DNA of 64,000 bases from Candidatus Melainabacteria bacterium (GCA_027451745.1 DAIDIP010000011.1:46429-110428); one strand, 5' to 3'. Counted from the first letter of the stretch, positions 9,155-18,381 are shown. A program made the numbers and translations. The notes: generated from the sequence alone by a model not told the origin.

Positions 9155-9415
9155 GTGCAAATACTTAATTGGTTTTTTCGCCTGAACGATAGTGATTCAG
9201 CAAGAAACACTGCTAAAGATCGGATGCAAAAAATGCTTGTATATGACCGTCTGGAATTGCCAGCCGGGAGATTAGAAGTATTAGAAGAAGAACTTTTAGC
9301 AGTCGTTTCTCGTTATTTCGAATTGGATGCAGACACAACTCATTTTGATCTTCAGCAAACTGAACGTAAAGCAGCTTTAATTGCTAATTTCCGTTTGTTG
9401 CGAGCAAAGTGCTAA
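9155..9415 (+). CDS. minE: Cell division topological specificity factor MinE
   Basis: 86 residues, the usual MinE length. It stimulates the MinD ATPase and confines the division site to mid-cell. The first residues MQILNWFFRLND form the N-terminal membrane-contact helix. The stretch TAKDRMQKMLVYDR is the MinD-binding region, followed by the beta-strand topological domain. The start is decided by the ribosome-binding site: GGAGG at 9141-9145 is nine bases before the GTG at 9155. An ATG at 9137 overlapping the minD stop would lengthen the protein by six residues but lies upstream of that site. Confidence 0.93.
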   Translation: MQILNWFFRLNDSDSARNTAKDRMQKMLVYDRLELPAGRLEVLEEELLAVVSRYFELDADTTHFDLQQTERKAALIANFRLLRAKC

Positions 9416-9466
9416 AGAGGTTTTTCCAAGCCCTTTTTCTGATTCAATTCAAATAGGCAATCTACT

Positions 9467-10786
9467 GTGTATTCTAGACCAGCAGGACGTAATCTGCTTA
9501 TAGACATTTTGGAAGAATTTTCGCGCGGCCTAGATATTTGGCTTGCCGGTGCCACTGTTTTTTTAATTGCCGTTGGTTTGTCGATTTTGCGCTGGTCGCA
9601 ACCCACCTTGGGATTTTTTGATCGGCAAGTTCAATTTGCCCTAGCTGGCCTATTGCTATTTTTATTGTTTAGCCGTATGCCATATACATTTTTAACTAAT
9701 AAAATCTCGGTATGGGTTTTATATGTTATAAATCTGGCTCTTTTGTTAGCGGTAATGATAAAAGGACACTCTGCTCAAGGTGCTCAACGTTGGCTTGCTC
9801 TTGGTCCTATTACTCTCCAGCCTTCTGAAATAGCTAAGTTAGTAGTTATATTTACACTAGCGTCCTGGTTTGGTAGCCGTCCAGTTAAACGCTTTTGGGA
9901 TATTTTTAAAGCGGCAGCTATTATTTTGCCTCCGGCAATTTTAGTCTTCAAACAGCCAGATTTAGGCACCTCGCTCACTTTTGGAGCCATATTTTTAGGT
10001 ATGTCTTTCTGGTCAGGTGCAACATTGCTGGACCTGCTCATTTTATCAAGCCCTATTTTTAGTTTAATCCTTGATGCAGTCAAACCAATGTGGTGGCTGA
10101 TTTTTTCCGGGTGTATTGGTTTGGTTTTGCTGGTATTTTGGCGCCGGCATGACTGGCATAGATACAGAGGCAGACTCAAACATATTCGCTTGTTTTTAAT
10201 AGCAGCTATTGTATTGGTAAATCTTGGCGCAGGTGTTGCCCGTCCACATTTATGGGGGCTTCTCAAAGAATATCAACAAAAGCGTCTAACAAGTTTTGTC
10301 AATCCATATATTGATCCACGAGGATCTGGCTATCACATTTTACAGAGTTTAATTGCCATTGGAGGTGGTGGCATAGCAGGTGCTGGTCTTGGAAAAGGAA
10401 ATCAAAGCCAAGGTGCTTTCATACCGGAAAGACATACTGACTTTATTTATGCAGTTATTGGTGAAGAATTAGGCTTTAAAATTTCTGCCTTAGTGATAGT
10501 TGCTTATACAATAATTTGTTTCCGTGGCGTTGCTACTGCACAACAATGTGCCAAAAGTCCTACTGGCAGTATTTTGGCAATTGGTCTGACCTGCCTGTTT
10601 CTTTTTCACGTTTTTCTAAATATTGGTATGACCATGGGCATTATGCCTGTAGCTGGTGTACCTCTGCCATTCCTCAGCTATGGGGGAACGGCGCTTATAG
10701 TTGATTTAATTGCAATTGCAATTTTGCAATCATTACAATATGGTCACCCGCAGCAAGTAGAAAGAAGCTTACAAATGAGAGCCTAG
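9467..10786 (+). CDS. rodA: SEDS-family peptidoglycan glycosyltransferase, RodA type
   Basis: A polytopic membrane protein of 439 residues with about ten hydrophobic segments. It belongs to the SEDS family that polymerises lipid II glycan strands together with a class B penicillin-binding protein. The motifs LQPSEIAKL, DPRGSGYHILQSLIAIG and ERHTDFIYAVIGEELGF are present. The last includes the conserved region near the catalytic aspartate of loop 4. Motif style favours RodA (elongation) over FtsW (division), but I cannot exclude FtsW. The GTG start at 9467 has only a weak AGGCA site. It lies 51 bases after minE, probably in the same operon, linking shape and division site control. Confidence 0.82.
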   Translation: MYSRPAGRNLLIDILEEFSRGLDIWLAGATVFLIAVGLSILRWSQPTLGFFDRQVQFALAGLLLFLLFSRMPYTFLTNKISVWVLYVINLALLLAVMIKGHSAQGAQRWLALGPITLQPSEIAKLVVIFTLASWFGSRPVKRFWDIFKAAAIILPPAILVFKQPDLGTSLTFGAIFLGMSFWSGATLLDLLILSSPIFSLILDAVKPMWWLIFSGCIGLVLLVFWRRHDWHRYRGRLKHIRLFLIAAIVLVNLGAGVARPHLWGLLKEYQQKRLTSFVNPYIDPRGSGYHILQSLIAIGGGGIAGAGLGKGNQSQGAFIPERHTDFIYAVIGEELGFKISALVIVAYTIICFRGVATAQQCAKSPTGSILAIGLTCLFLFHVFLNIGMTMGIMPVAGVPLPFLSYGGTALIVDLIAIAILQSLQYGHPQQVERSLQMRA

Positions 10787-10787
10787 T

Positions 10788-11390
10788 TTATAACTGTGGC
10801 GGCTTTGGAGTATTTACTGTAACAAGGTTAGAAGCTTCGGCTGATTCAAAGGCTTGAATAGTAGAAGCAGGAATATTGATTTTTGATAGACGAGTGTTTT
10901 GGCCTAGCGAAACCATACCATCCAAAATTTTGATTATTTCTTCAGCATAACGTGCCAAAGCCATGCCTTGAGGCAGTATTTGTTCCACAGAAGCATTTAA
11001 AAAATAATCGGCAACAATGCCAGCATCTTCTTCTGCTTCAGATTTGCTATTACTTGGCTTTTGCTCAATTTTGCTACCTTCATTCCAGACTGTTTTAAAA
11101 CGAACAGTTAAAGGTGAGCCAGGGTGTGCAAATAAAACAAGTTTTCTTTGGAAGCCCTGGTTATTGATTTCAATTTCGCCTACCAGTTGATTAAAGGCAG
11201 TTCCAGTGCGTATATTGCCATGGATCTTAACTGCTGCTGTACCCAGCTCGTGAGCCAGTAGCTCTACCAATGCAGCAAAAGAGGCTACTCCCTGCAGATC
11301 GATTGTTTTACCTGCATTAGCTAAGTCTTTTACTGGTTCTCTTTCGTTAAGGGAATCGTTATTAGCATTGTTAGCTGTGTTAGCGGTCAT
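10788..11390 (-). CDS. Hypothetical protein
   Basis: 200 residues with no signal peptide or membrane segment. The first 20 residues are Asn/Ala/Asp-rich and look disordered. A folded-looking core with alternating hydrophobic residues follows (about 30-105), then a charged linker (KPSNSKSEAEEDAG) and a helical C-terminal part. I recognise no family. The stop lies one base past the convergent rodA stop. The upstream region is shared with the divergent prenyltransferase gene, about 200 bases away. GGAG lies some 15 bases before the ATG, rather far for a ribosome-binding site. Confidence 0.55.
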   Translation of the reverse strand: MTANTANNANNDSLNEREPVKDLANAGKTIDLQGVASFAALVELLAHELGTAAVKIHGNIRTGTAFNQLVGEIEINNQGFQRKLVLFAHPGSPLTVRFKTVWNEGSKIEQKPSNSKSEAEEDAGIVADYFLNASVEQILPQGMALARYAEEIIKILDGMVSLGQNTRLSKINIPASTIQAFESAEASNLVTVNTPKPPQL

Positions 11391-11591
11391 AGATTGTCAA
11401 TATCTCCTCGAACTCCACAATATATATTAAGACTTTTGATGGAAAGTGGCTTACTTATTTTATACACAGCCGAGCCATAGTATACCTTGACAAGACTTTT
11501 TCAAAAGCAGAAAATTTGCATTTCTTTTTTATTCTTCATCAGATTAGTATGCTACTAAAACATAGTGTTGCTTACTACTGGAAAAAACTAT

Positions 11592-12470
11592 ATGAATGCT
11601 AGCGTTTCATTCAAGCGTGTCCATGAATGGATAGAGTTAATTAAACTAGAACATACCGTGTTTGCGTTACCTTTTGCATTGTCCGGATTTGTTCTAGCCA
11701 GCAAGGATCATATTCGTCTAGATTCTTTCGCTTGGACTATTGTGGCTTTTACGGGGGCTAGAACAGCAGCAATGGCCCTAAATAGAGTTATTGATGCCGA
11801 AATTGATAAAGCTAATCCACGAACTAAAAATAGAGCAATACCAAAAGGGATGATAAAAAAGCGTAATGCAATTATTTTGGCTGTTTTGTCTTTTACTTTG
11901 ATGCTTGGAGCAGCAAGTCAATTACCAGTTTTGTGCTTAGAGCTTTCACCAGTAGCAGTCATCTGGCTGTCGTTATACTCTTATAGCAAAAGAATCACAC
12001 CGTTATGTCATTTTGCTTTAGGCATCGCCCTTGGTGGCGCAGCATTAGGTGGCTGGCTAGCTGCTGGAGGTAGTTTAGATAATCCCTCTGTGTGGTTTCT
12101 TGCAATGGCAGTAACTTTCTGGGTAACTGGCTTTGATATTATTTATGCCTGTCAGGATTATGACTTCGATAAACAGAAGAACTTACACAGCTTGCCGTCT
12201 GATTTTGGCATAAACAAAGCGTTACAAATTTCGCGCTGTTTACATATAGTCACTGTACTCGCTCTTGTTATTGCAGGAACATATGGCGCTCTAGGAGTAG
12301 TTTATTACCTGGGTGTTGTATTAATTGCCGGAGCACTATTCTACGAACAGACTTTGATCAGTGTAGAAGATTTATCTAAAGTGAATGCCGCGTTTTTCAA
12401 CATTAATGGTTTTGTTAGCATTTTGGCCTTTATTACAATTTTAATTGACCATATGCATTGTTTTGGCTAA
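11592..12470 (+). CDS. UbiA-family prenyltransferase (MqnP-like)
   Basis: An integral membrane aromatic prenyltransferase, 292 residues with about eight hydrophobic helices. The two aspartate motifs that bind Mg-prenyl diphosphate are present: NRVIDAEID near residue 65 and DYDFDKQKNLHSLP near 190. The second form with LHSLP resembles the MqnP group, which prenylates the naphthoate intermediate of the futalosine menaquinone route. UbiA (4-hydroxybenzoate) is the alternative. I chose the ATG at 11592 because family members begin shortly before the motif RVHEWIELIKLEHTVFALP; an upstream GTG at 11565 adds nine residues. Quinone synthesis fits the quinol-dependent NO reductase at 60339. Confidence 0.8.
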   Translation: MNASVSFKRVHEWIELIKLEHTVFALPFALSGFVLASKDHIRLDSFAWTIVAFTGARTAAMALNRVIDAEIDKANPRTKNRAIPKGMIKKRNAIILAVLSFTLMLGAASQLPVLCLELSPVAVIWLSLYSYSKRITPLCHFALGIALGGAALGGWLAAGGSLDNPSVWFLAMAVTFWVTGFDIIYACQDYDFDKQKNLHSLPSDFGINKALQISRCLHIVTVLALVIAGTYGALGVVYYLGVVLIAGALFYEQTLISVEDLSKVNAAFFNINGFVSILAFITILIDHMHCFG

Positions 12471-12492
12471 AACACTGTCCAGCTTGGATGGA

Positions 12493-13359
12493 CTACAACG
12501 AATCAATCACAGACTTAATCTGTTTAATTGACTGAAATCGTTCGTTTTTGTCTTTGGCCAACATACGTTTGATCATTTCATCGAGCATTTGAGGAATCGC
12601 TGGGTTTATGCGGCATAGGGAAGGAACTGGCTTACTTATATGCAATCTGGCTAGTTCAATCATTCCTGGCGCTTCAAAAGGGACTTTGCCAACCAACATC
12701 TCAAAGAATAATATCCCCAATGAATAAATGTCAGAACGTTCGTCTTGTATTTCACCAAAACAAAGTTCCGGCGACATATAAGCAGGAGTGCCCATTCTTT
12801 GTGCCAAAGCTCTTGCTTGTGAATCGGTCATTTTATCTACAAAAGAAGGTGCATTACCAGTAATCAATCGAGCCAGTCCAAAATCACCAATTTTTACTGA
12901 TCCATTACCATCTAAAAAAACATTAGCACTTTTGATATCTTGATGAATAATTCCTTGCTCATGAGCAAAACTAATAGCATCAAGCAATTGTTTCATCCAT
13001 AATAGCGATTCGCTTACACGAACACCTGATTTGATTTTTGTAGTTAAATTGCCGCCTGGTAAATATTCCATGACTAAATAATGAATTTGTTTACCTTGCC
13101 ATTCTTCGGTGTTGATTTCGTAAATACCAACAATATTTGGATGCAATAATTTAGCAGCCAGCCTAGCTTCCTGCCTAAAAATTTCTATTTGCTTTTTATC
13201 TTCAATTAGCTCAGGTCTTAAGACTTTTATAGCGACAGCGGTATTCGAAGGTTTGTCAATGCACTGATAAACAATACCCGCGCCACCTTCACCAATTAAA
13301 CTAATGATTTCATAACGTCCCTGGGCAATAAGATCGGTCGGTTGATAGATGGTTGACAT
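12493..13359 (-). CDS. Serine/threonine protein kinase, kinase domain only
   Basis: 288 residues, essentially one Hanks-type kinase domain with no membrane segment, so soluble. The glycine loop GEGGAG (about 23-28), the ATP-binding lysine in VAIKVL (Lys45), the metal-binding DFGLA and the GTPAYMSPE activation segment end are all visible. The catalytic loop reads HQDIKSANVF: the arginine of the usual HRD is glutamine, while the catalytic aspartate and asparagine remain. Kinases without this arginine often do not depend on activation-loop phosphorylation. It is convergent with the prenyltransferase gene; the substrate is unknown. A second, TPR-linked kinase lies at 55524. Confidence 0.92.
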   Translation of the reverse strand: MSTIYQPTDLIAQGRYEIISLIGEGGAGIVYQCIDKPSNTAVAIKVLRPELIEDKKQIEIFRQEARLAAKLLHPNIVGIYEINTEEWQGKQIHYLVMEYLPGGNLTTKIKSGVRVSESLLWMKQLLDAISFAHEQGIIHQDIKSANVFLDGNGSVKIGDFGLARLITGNAPSFVDKMTDSQARALAQRMGTPAYMSPELCFGEIQDERSDIYSLGILFFEMLVGKVPFEAPGMIELARLHISKPVPSLCRINPAIPQMLDEMIKRMLAKDKNERFQSIKQIKSVIDSL

Positions 13360-13469
13360 AATTACTCAATCATTAACAATTTGTGCTTAAAATTATCGTG
13401 CTTTCCCGGTTAAAATAAGGAGCCTTATATAAACTTATATTTTAAGCTAAAAAAGCTTAGGTATACAAC

Positions 13470-14477
13470 GTGAACAAAGCGACAACAAATAACCACCAAA
13501 ACAAGAGCACTAAGCTGCGTATTTTAGACCTGGCTAAACAAGTTCTTCAGATTGAAATTGCAGGTATAGGTGAGGTTCTGTCTCGTCTTGACGACACTTT
13601 TGATGCAGCCATTGACTTGTTGTTACATTGTGAAGGCAAGGTGATCATTACTGGATTAGGAAAATCAGGACATATTGGCAATAAAATAGCTGCTACTTTT
13701 GCTTCTACCGGAGCACCGGCTGTATTTGTACATTCAGCTGAATTGCATCATGGTGATTTTGGGGTTATTGATGATCGCGATCTAGTTATAGTTATTTCTG
13801 CTTCTGGAGAAACTAATGAGATCAAGTTAGCTCTGGAGCCGCTTAAAAGAGCTGGGCTCAAAATGATTGCACTGACTGGAAATTTAGATTCAACTTTGGC
13901 TAAATATGCAGATGTAATTTTAAATGTAAATGTTAGCCAGGAAGCTTGTCCATTCAATATAGCTCCAACTGCCTCAACAACTGCAACTTTAGCCATAGGA
14001 GATGCTCTGGCTATAGTACTTATGCAATGCAAAGGTTTTACAGTAAAAGACTTTGCTCGCAGCCACCCTGGTGGATCAATTGGCAAGCAACTTTTGACTA
14101 TTGATACTATTATGCGTAGTGGTGAAGCAGTGCCAAAAGTCCAATCAGATGCTGATTATCAACAAATCCTAGAAGAGATAGAAAAGAAAAAGCTGGGTTT
14201 TACAGCTGTATGCGACAGCCAGAACAAACTTATCGGCGTTATTACTGATGGTGATTTACGCCGTGCTTTAATCAAATGGAATAAAGATATATTCGAACAA
14301 AACGCCAAAAGTATTATGACAGCTAATCCAAAGACAATTGAAGCTAATAGCCTTGCTGTTGAAGCTTTACATATAATGGAGCAATATACCATTGCTGATT
14401 TGCTTATTATCGATAAAAATTACTCACCAGTTGGAGTAATTGATTTAAAAGATTTACTCAAAGCCGGCGTAATCTAA
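13470..14477 (+). CDS. kdsD: Arabinose-5-phosphate isomerase (KdsD/KpsF type)
   Basis: Converts ribulose-5-P to arabinose-5-P, the first step toward Kdo for lipopolysaccharide. 335 residues: an N-terminal SIS sugar-isomerase domain (about 45-180) with GLGKSGHIGNKIAATFASTG and HGDFGVI, then two CBS domains (about 215-330). The motif ARSHPGGSIGKQL marks the SIS/CBS junction. This is the classic KdsD architecture. The start is a GTG at 13470. If the assignment is right, the cell makes Kdo-type outer membrane glycan, so it is diderm. GutQ is the nearest alternative with the same reaction. Confidence 0.9.
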   Translation: MNKATTNNHQNKSTKLRILDLAKQVLQIEIAGIGEVLSRLDDTFDAAIDLLLHCEGKVIITGLGKSGHIGNKIAATFASTGAPAVFVHSAELHHGDFGVIDDRDLVIVISASGETNEIKLALEPLKRAGLKMIALTGNLDSTLAKYADVILNVNVSQEACPFNIAPTASTTATLAIGDALAIVLMQCKGFTVKDFARSHPGGSIGKQLLTIDTIMRSGEAVPKVQSDADYQQILEEIEKKKLGFTAVCDSQNKLIGVITDGDLRRALIKWNKDIFEQNAKSIMTANPKTIEANSLAVEALHIMEQYTIADLLIIDKNYSPVGVIDLKDLLKAGVI

Positions 14478-14510
14478 GCGTCTAGATCATGGATACAATC
14501 GTACAGTGAA

Positions 14511-15419
14511 TTATTTATTAGCGCACAGTTTCGCTTGCCTAATTTCTGCTTCTCGATTTTCTACTATTTGGGCACGACTATATTTAAAATCAGGATCTCT
14601 ATACGGAATTCCGGAGTGACTTGATAGTTTTTCATTTTCTTCTTGAGAAAGAAAAAATATGTTTTCATTATCAACAATTTCTTCTGAATTTTTAAAGGCT
14701 ATTGTTCCTCCTGATTTTTTGCCCACTGCAATTGTCTTTCTTATTTGTAGTCCACATTGTTTTAAGGCACTGCGAATCGCATAAGCACTACTATAAGTAA
14801 TTATTCTGCCATCAGAATTTAATAGCTTTTTATAGAGTTGGAACAAGTCAATTGTCCATAGCTCGGGCATTGCTATTGGACTAAAGCCATCATGAAAAAT
14901 ACAGTCAAATTGTTCTTCATTTTCTACCAATCTAAGAACAGCACGGCGTAAATCTGCAAATTTAAGTTCTAGCGAAATTGAAAATGATGAATCGGCTTTG
15001 GGATTAAAAGAATAGATAGCCGAATTTTGTAAAGTGTCTAGCATCTGGTTACTATCCAATGTTTGGCAGAGCAATTTAAATTGCGATTGAGCAAGTATTT
15101 CGGGCAATAGTTTGACAATATCTCTATCTCTATCAATAGCAACAATGCGACAAGTTTCTAATACACCGCCCAAATTGTTTGTATTAAGTTGCTCAAGCAA
15201 TTCATTGATAAAAACAAAAGTATTGTAGCCAAGTCCAAAACAGCTATCCAATACAGCAATTTGCTTTTGTTTTTTAACACGTTTTTCCAGGGCGCAGGGC
15301 TTTGCATAATTATTTAAAGCTTCTGTATAAGCTCCAGCACGGTTGTGATAAAGCTCGCCGCATTCCGGCTCCAAACAAGTTATCGAACCATCTTCTGTTG
15401 TTATAAATTTGTTGAGCAT
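14511..15419 (-). CDS. MnmC-like methyltransferase (DUF752 family)
   Basis: 302 residues resembling the methyltransferase half of MnmC, which finishes the 5-methylaminomethyl-2-thiouridine modification of tRNA wobble bases. The SAM-binding loop reads SCFGLGYNTF (about residue 60) and the family phrase FHDGFSPIAMPELW is near 175. The following YSSAYAIRSALKQCGL matches the conserved C-terminal strand-helix. The FAD-dependent oxidase half of E. coli MnmC is absent. It is the last gene of a three-gene run on this strand with the oxidoreductase and zinc-ribbon genes (12 and 6 bases apart). Confidence 0.72.
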   Translation of the reverse strand: MLNKFITTEDGSITCLEPECGELYHNRAGAYTEALNNYAKPCALEKRVKKQKQIAVLDSCFGLGYNTFVFINELLEQLNTNNLGGVLETCRIVAIDRDRDIVKLLPEILAQSQFKLLCQTLDSNQMLDTLQNSAIYSFNPKADSSFSISLELKFADLRRAVLRLVENEEQFDCIFHDGFSPIAMPELWTIDLFQLYKKLLNSDGRIITYSSAYAIRSALKQCGLQIRKTIAVGKKSGGTIAFKNSEEIVDNENIFFLSQEENEKLSSHSGIPYRDPDFKYSRAQIVENREAEIRQAKLCANK

Positions 15420-15431
15420 AGATAATAAGTA

Positions 15432-16412
15432 TCAATTACAGTCAAGAACAATTTTGCCAAAGTTTTTGTTACTGGCTAAATATTTAAGGGCCTGACTGGC
15501 TTCTTTCAACGGAAATATTTCATCAATAACAGGCCGCAGTTTTCCGGCAGCGATAAGCGACAGTAAATTTTGTTCTAAAATATTATTAGCCAATATTTTT
15601 TCAGCCAGTGGTCTAGCTCTAAGGGTAGTGCCTTTTAAAAGCAAACGTTTACTTAAAACTTTGCCTAAGTCTATATTCGCCATTCTGCCTGCTAAAAGCC
15701 CGACCAAAATTATGCGTCCTTTCATAGCTGCACTTTCAATGTCTTCTATTAAATAATCGCCTCCTACCAATTCTAGAATAACGTTTACACCGGCAGGAAA
15801 AATGTTTTGGACAGATTTTGAAAATTTTCCATCCTCAATACAAATTGAATAATCCAATCCAAATGATTCGGCTTTTTTAAGTTTTTCTTTGGAGCGAGAA
15901 GTACCGATTACCGTTACTCCCATATTTTTAGCAATTTGCAAGGCAGTTAAGCCCACACCGCTACCAATAGCATTAATCAGCAAAGATTCGCCCATAGATA
16001 AATTCATTTGGCTGATTAGTGCATCATAAGAAGTAATACATGCTTCTGGCAATGCAGCAGCTTCTATAAAGCTTAGATTGTCGGGAATTTTACTTACACA
16101 TTGGAAATGAACAATAAGTTCTTGTGCATATGCTCCACCGGCAATTAGACCAAATACTCGATCACCAATTTTCAATTTATCGACAGCTTGACCTATTTCG
16201 GTAACTAGTCCGGCAAATTCTAAACCAGGTATATCCTGAGGATAATTAGCAGGCGCTGGGTATTTACCTTTTGCTTGTAAAAGATCTGCTTGATTAACTC
16301 CTACCGCTTTAACTTCCACTTTTATTTGTTCAAATTGAGGACTTACCGCAGGTAAATCAACCATTTCTAAAATTGGCTGATCGCTGAAACTTTTTATTTT
16401 TATTGCTTTCAT
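15432..16412 (-). CDS. NADPH:quinone oxidoreductase, zinc-free MDR family
   Basis: 326 residues of the medium-chain dehydrogenase/reductase family, PIG3/QorA-like. The N-terminal substrate domain contains VGVNQADLLQAKGKYP and GLEFAGLV. The Rossmann region has the form GSGVGLTALQIAKNMG with SRSKEKL for NADPH phosphate contact. Zinc-ligand cysteines of alcohol dehydrogenases are not present. It reduces quinones or other alpha,beta-unsaturated carbonyls, typically in detoxification. It sits six bases after the zinc-ribbon gene and twelve before the MnmC-like gene, so it is co-transcribed with both. Confidence 0.85.
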   Translation of the reverse strand: MKAIKIKSFSDQPILEMVDLPAVSPQFEQIKVEVKAVGVNQADLLQAKGKYPAPANYPQDIPGLEFAGLVTEIGQAVDKLKIGDRVFGLIAGGAYAQELIVHFQCVSKIPDNLSFIEAAALPEACITSYDALISQMNLSMGESLLINAIGSGVGLTALQIAKNMGVTVIGTSRSKEKLKKAESFGLDYSICIEDGKFSKSVQNIFPAGVNVILELVGGDYLIEDIESAAMKGRIILVGLLAGRMANIDLGKVLSKRLLLKGTTLRARPLAEKILANNILEQNLLSLIAAGKLRPVIDEIFPLKEASQALKYLASNKNFGKIVLDCN

Positions 16413-16418
16413 GTTTTC

Positions 16419-16649
16419 TTATTTCATATACTCGGACCAATATTCTGTACGCTCACGCCAGGGACAAGAATCATTGGCACAAATCAACGTTACTTTAGCT
16501 GCACCAGTTTCCAGATTGGAATCACCGGCACCATCCCAAACTGAAGCAGTTGTTTCAACAAATTTTTCAAATTGTTTAATAGCCTTGCCACAATCAGGAC
16601 AAACAAATTTTCCTTCTTCTATTGCTTGCTTAAACTCATTTTGCTTCAT
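16419..16649 (-). CDS. Small zinc-ribbon protein
   Basis: 76 residues. It has one CPDCGK pair near residue 18 and a second CANDSCPW pair near residue 58, an arrangement that would form a zinc ribbon, with aromatic and acidic residues at the C terminus. The ATG has a strong AAAGGAG ribosome-binding site. It is the first gene of the run with the oxidoreductase and MnmC-like genes. The function is unknown; such small ribbons may bind nucleic acid or a partner enzyme. I recognise no named family. Confidence 0.65.
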   Translation of the reverse strand: MKQNEFKQAIEEGKFVCPDCGKAIKQFEKFVETTASVWDGAGDSNLETGAAKVTLICANDSCPWRERTEYWSEYMK

Positions 16650-16836
16650 TCACGGCTCCTTTATAAGTCATTTATCACTATTAATGTACTATTTCTGACA
16701 AAGACAGTATTGACATAGGCTATATTTAGAGTTATTCTAAATTTAGTATTCGACCAACTTATTTTAGTATTGGATCTTCAGTCATTTGACGAGGGGCTAC
16801 CAATGTATCGGGCTTGCAGCAATAAAGGACGAGGAA

Positions 16837-17298
16837 ATGAAAAAAACAAATCAAACCCAAACCGATAAAAATTTACAAACAGCTTTTGCTGGTGAATCAA
16901 TGGCAAATAGAAAATATTTGTATTTTGCTAAACAAGCAAAAAGATTGGGTAATCTGGAAATAGCAAAACTCTTTGAAGATACTGCCAATCAAGAAACCGC
17001 TCATGCATTCTCCCATTTGGAATTAATATATCCGCCAAATGAATTGAATGTAGCTAAGCTTTTAGAAATAGCCATTGAAGGCGAGCTATACGAAACTAAT
17101 CAGATGTATCCAGGATTTGAAAAGACAGCAAAATTAGAAGGCAATCTGGAAGCAGCTATTGAATTTGTAGAACAAGCAAAAGAATCTAAAGAGCATGCTT
17201 CAATTTTTGCTCAAGCAGCAAAGCGTTTTAATAGTTTGGCTAAAGTGGAAAAATTGCATGCCGACCGCTATCAAAAGGCATTAAACAATTTGCATTAA
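16837..17298 (+). CDS. Rubrerythrin-type di-iron protein lacking the rubredoxin domain
   Basis: 153 residues forming only the ferritin-like four-helix di-iron domain. The first ligand helix reads AFAGESMANRKYLYFAKQA, the EETAH-type ligand is NQETAHAF, and the second half has EGELYETNQMYPGFE and EQAKESKEHASIFAQ. Rubrerythrins reduce hydrogen peroxide in anaerobes and microaerophiles. The C-terminal CxxC rubredoxin-like domain is missing: the protein ends at KALNNLH, so electrons must come from a separate donor. The start at 16837 has AAGGA eight bases upstream; an earlier in-frame start at 16786 would add 17 residues without similar support. Confidence 0.85.
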   Translation: MKKTNQTQTDKNLQTAFAGESMANRKYLYFAKQAKRLGNLEIAKLFEDTANQETAHAFSHLELIYPPNELNVAKLLEIAIEGELYETNQMYPGFEKTAKLEGNLEAAIEFVEQAKESKEHASIFAQAAKRFNSLAKVEKLHADRYQKALNNLH

Positions 17299-17308
17299 GG
17301 TCAAAATG

Positions 17309-18097
17309 TTATTGCGTAGCTAAACTAATCTTAGTTCCATTTGCCGAAGCGCAAGTTTCGTTATATTTTTCTGAAGATAAATTATTAGCTTCATCAACAT
17401 TGCTTCCACCAATAGAGCGATGATGGGGAAGCTTCAAGAATGCTGCCAAAATTGTTCGCCTTTCTTTAGTTGAAGGATGTTCACTGACAGCTAAAATTCG
17501 CTGGCGTAAGGCCATAAGAGTTTTAGGTAATTCGTTTTTTACACCTTCTCTGATAATCCACTGTGGCACTGGAAAACCAGGATCTATATACATACAATAT
17601 ATCAATTCAGTTTTATGTCCGCCATCAATTGGATTCATAACCCAAGTACCCCGAAAATCTTTAAGCATGCCCCCGACTCTATGAAATTCGATGCTTTGGC
17701 CATTTTCGTACAAAGATTCAACGACATAAGTGAAATGCGGTATAAGCATTACGTCCAGAGTAACTTTCAATACCGAGCGATTACTTTGGTCTGCCATAAC
17801 TTCCACAGCTTTCATGCGCGGCGAAATTTTTCCTTGAAATTCAAATGGATTAACCATAATCGGCCAGACTTTATCTGGAGACTCGTTAATTAAAACTCTG
17901 CCTTCGACATATTTGGTATTGCCAATATCTCTTAAATCGACAACAACCTCTCCGTGTTCTAATCTATTGCGTACTTTATTTTTATCTATTGATATATCGC
18001 CTGCAGGCTTACCAAGCGAAGACGCAGGAAATATCATTGTTGTCAAGACAAAAGCGATTAAGAGGAGGGGTTTGTTTGGACGAGCTTTCTTATACAT
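17309..18097 (-). CDS. Secreted START/SRPBCC-like protein
   Basis: 262 residues. A signal peptide is visible in MYKKARPNKPLLLIAFVLTT, which is why I chose the ATG at 18097 and not the upstream in-frame start at 18166. The core (about 60-200) has the SRPBCC pattern of a helix-grip lipid-binding fold: INESPDKVWPIMVNPFEFQ, a long strand YVVESLYENGQSIEFHRVG, and FRGTWVMNPIDGGHKTEL. Such domains bind hydrophobic ligands. The C terminus is hydrophilic. It is convergent with the rubrerythrin gene (10-base gap), and its ligand is unknown. Confidence 0.6.
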   Translation of the reverse strand: MYKKARPNKPLLLIAFVLTTMIFPASSLGKPAGDISIDKNKVRNRLEHGEVVVDLRDIGNTKYVEGRVLINESPDKVWPIMVNPFEFQGKISPRMKAVEVMADQSNRSVLKVTLDVMLIPHFTYVVESLYENGQSIEFHRVGGMLKDFRGTWVMNPIDGGHKTELIYCMYIDPGFPVPQWIIREGVKNELPKTLMALRQRILAVSEHPSTKERRTILAAFLKLPHHRSIGGSNVDEANNLSSEKYNETCASANGTKISLATQ

Positions 18098-18381
18098 TAG
18101 GCAATCTTCTAGCACAAATTCACCGGGGGCTATCTTAATAGCGGATAGCTGAACTTGTGAAAACAATACTCAAAAAATTCAATTCTGTCCTTAAAACTGC
18201 TAGTGTAGATAGTTTAGCAATTACTAATATAAAACACAATGTGGTATCAAATTTGGTTTTATCATCATTCTTTCATTGTGTATCTATTGGGGAAATTAAT
18301 ACTCAAACGTTGTTCATGCCACAACTTTGTCACTGATATTCATTACTTTAATTGAACATGGAGTTTTGGAGGCCAGCCGGT

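Noticed and set aside
9784..10266. 160-residue frame opposite the RodA-type gene
   Set aside because: A shadow of a well-supported membrane protein; composition has no motif.
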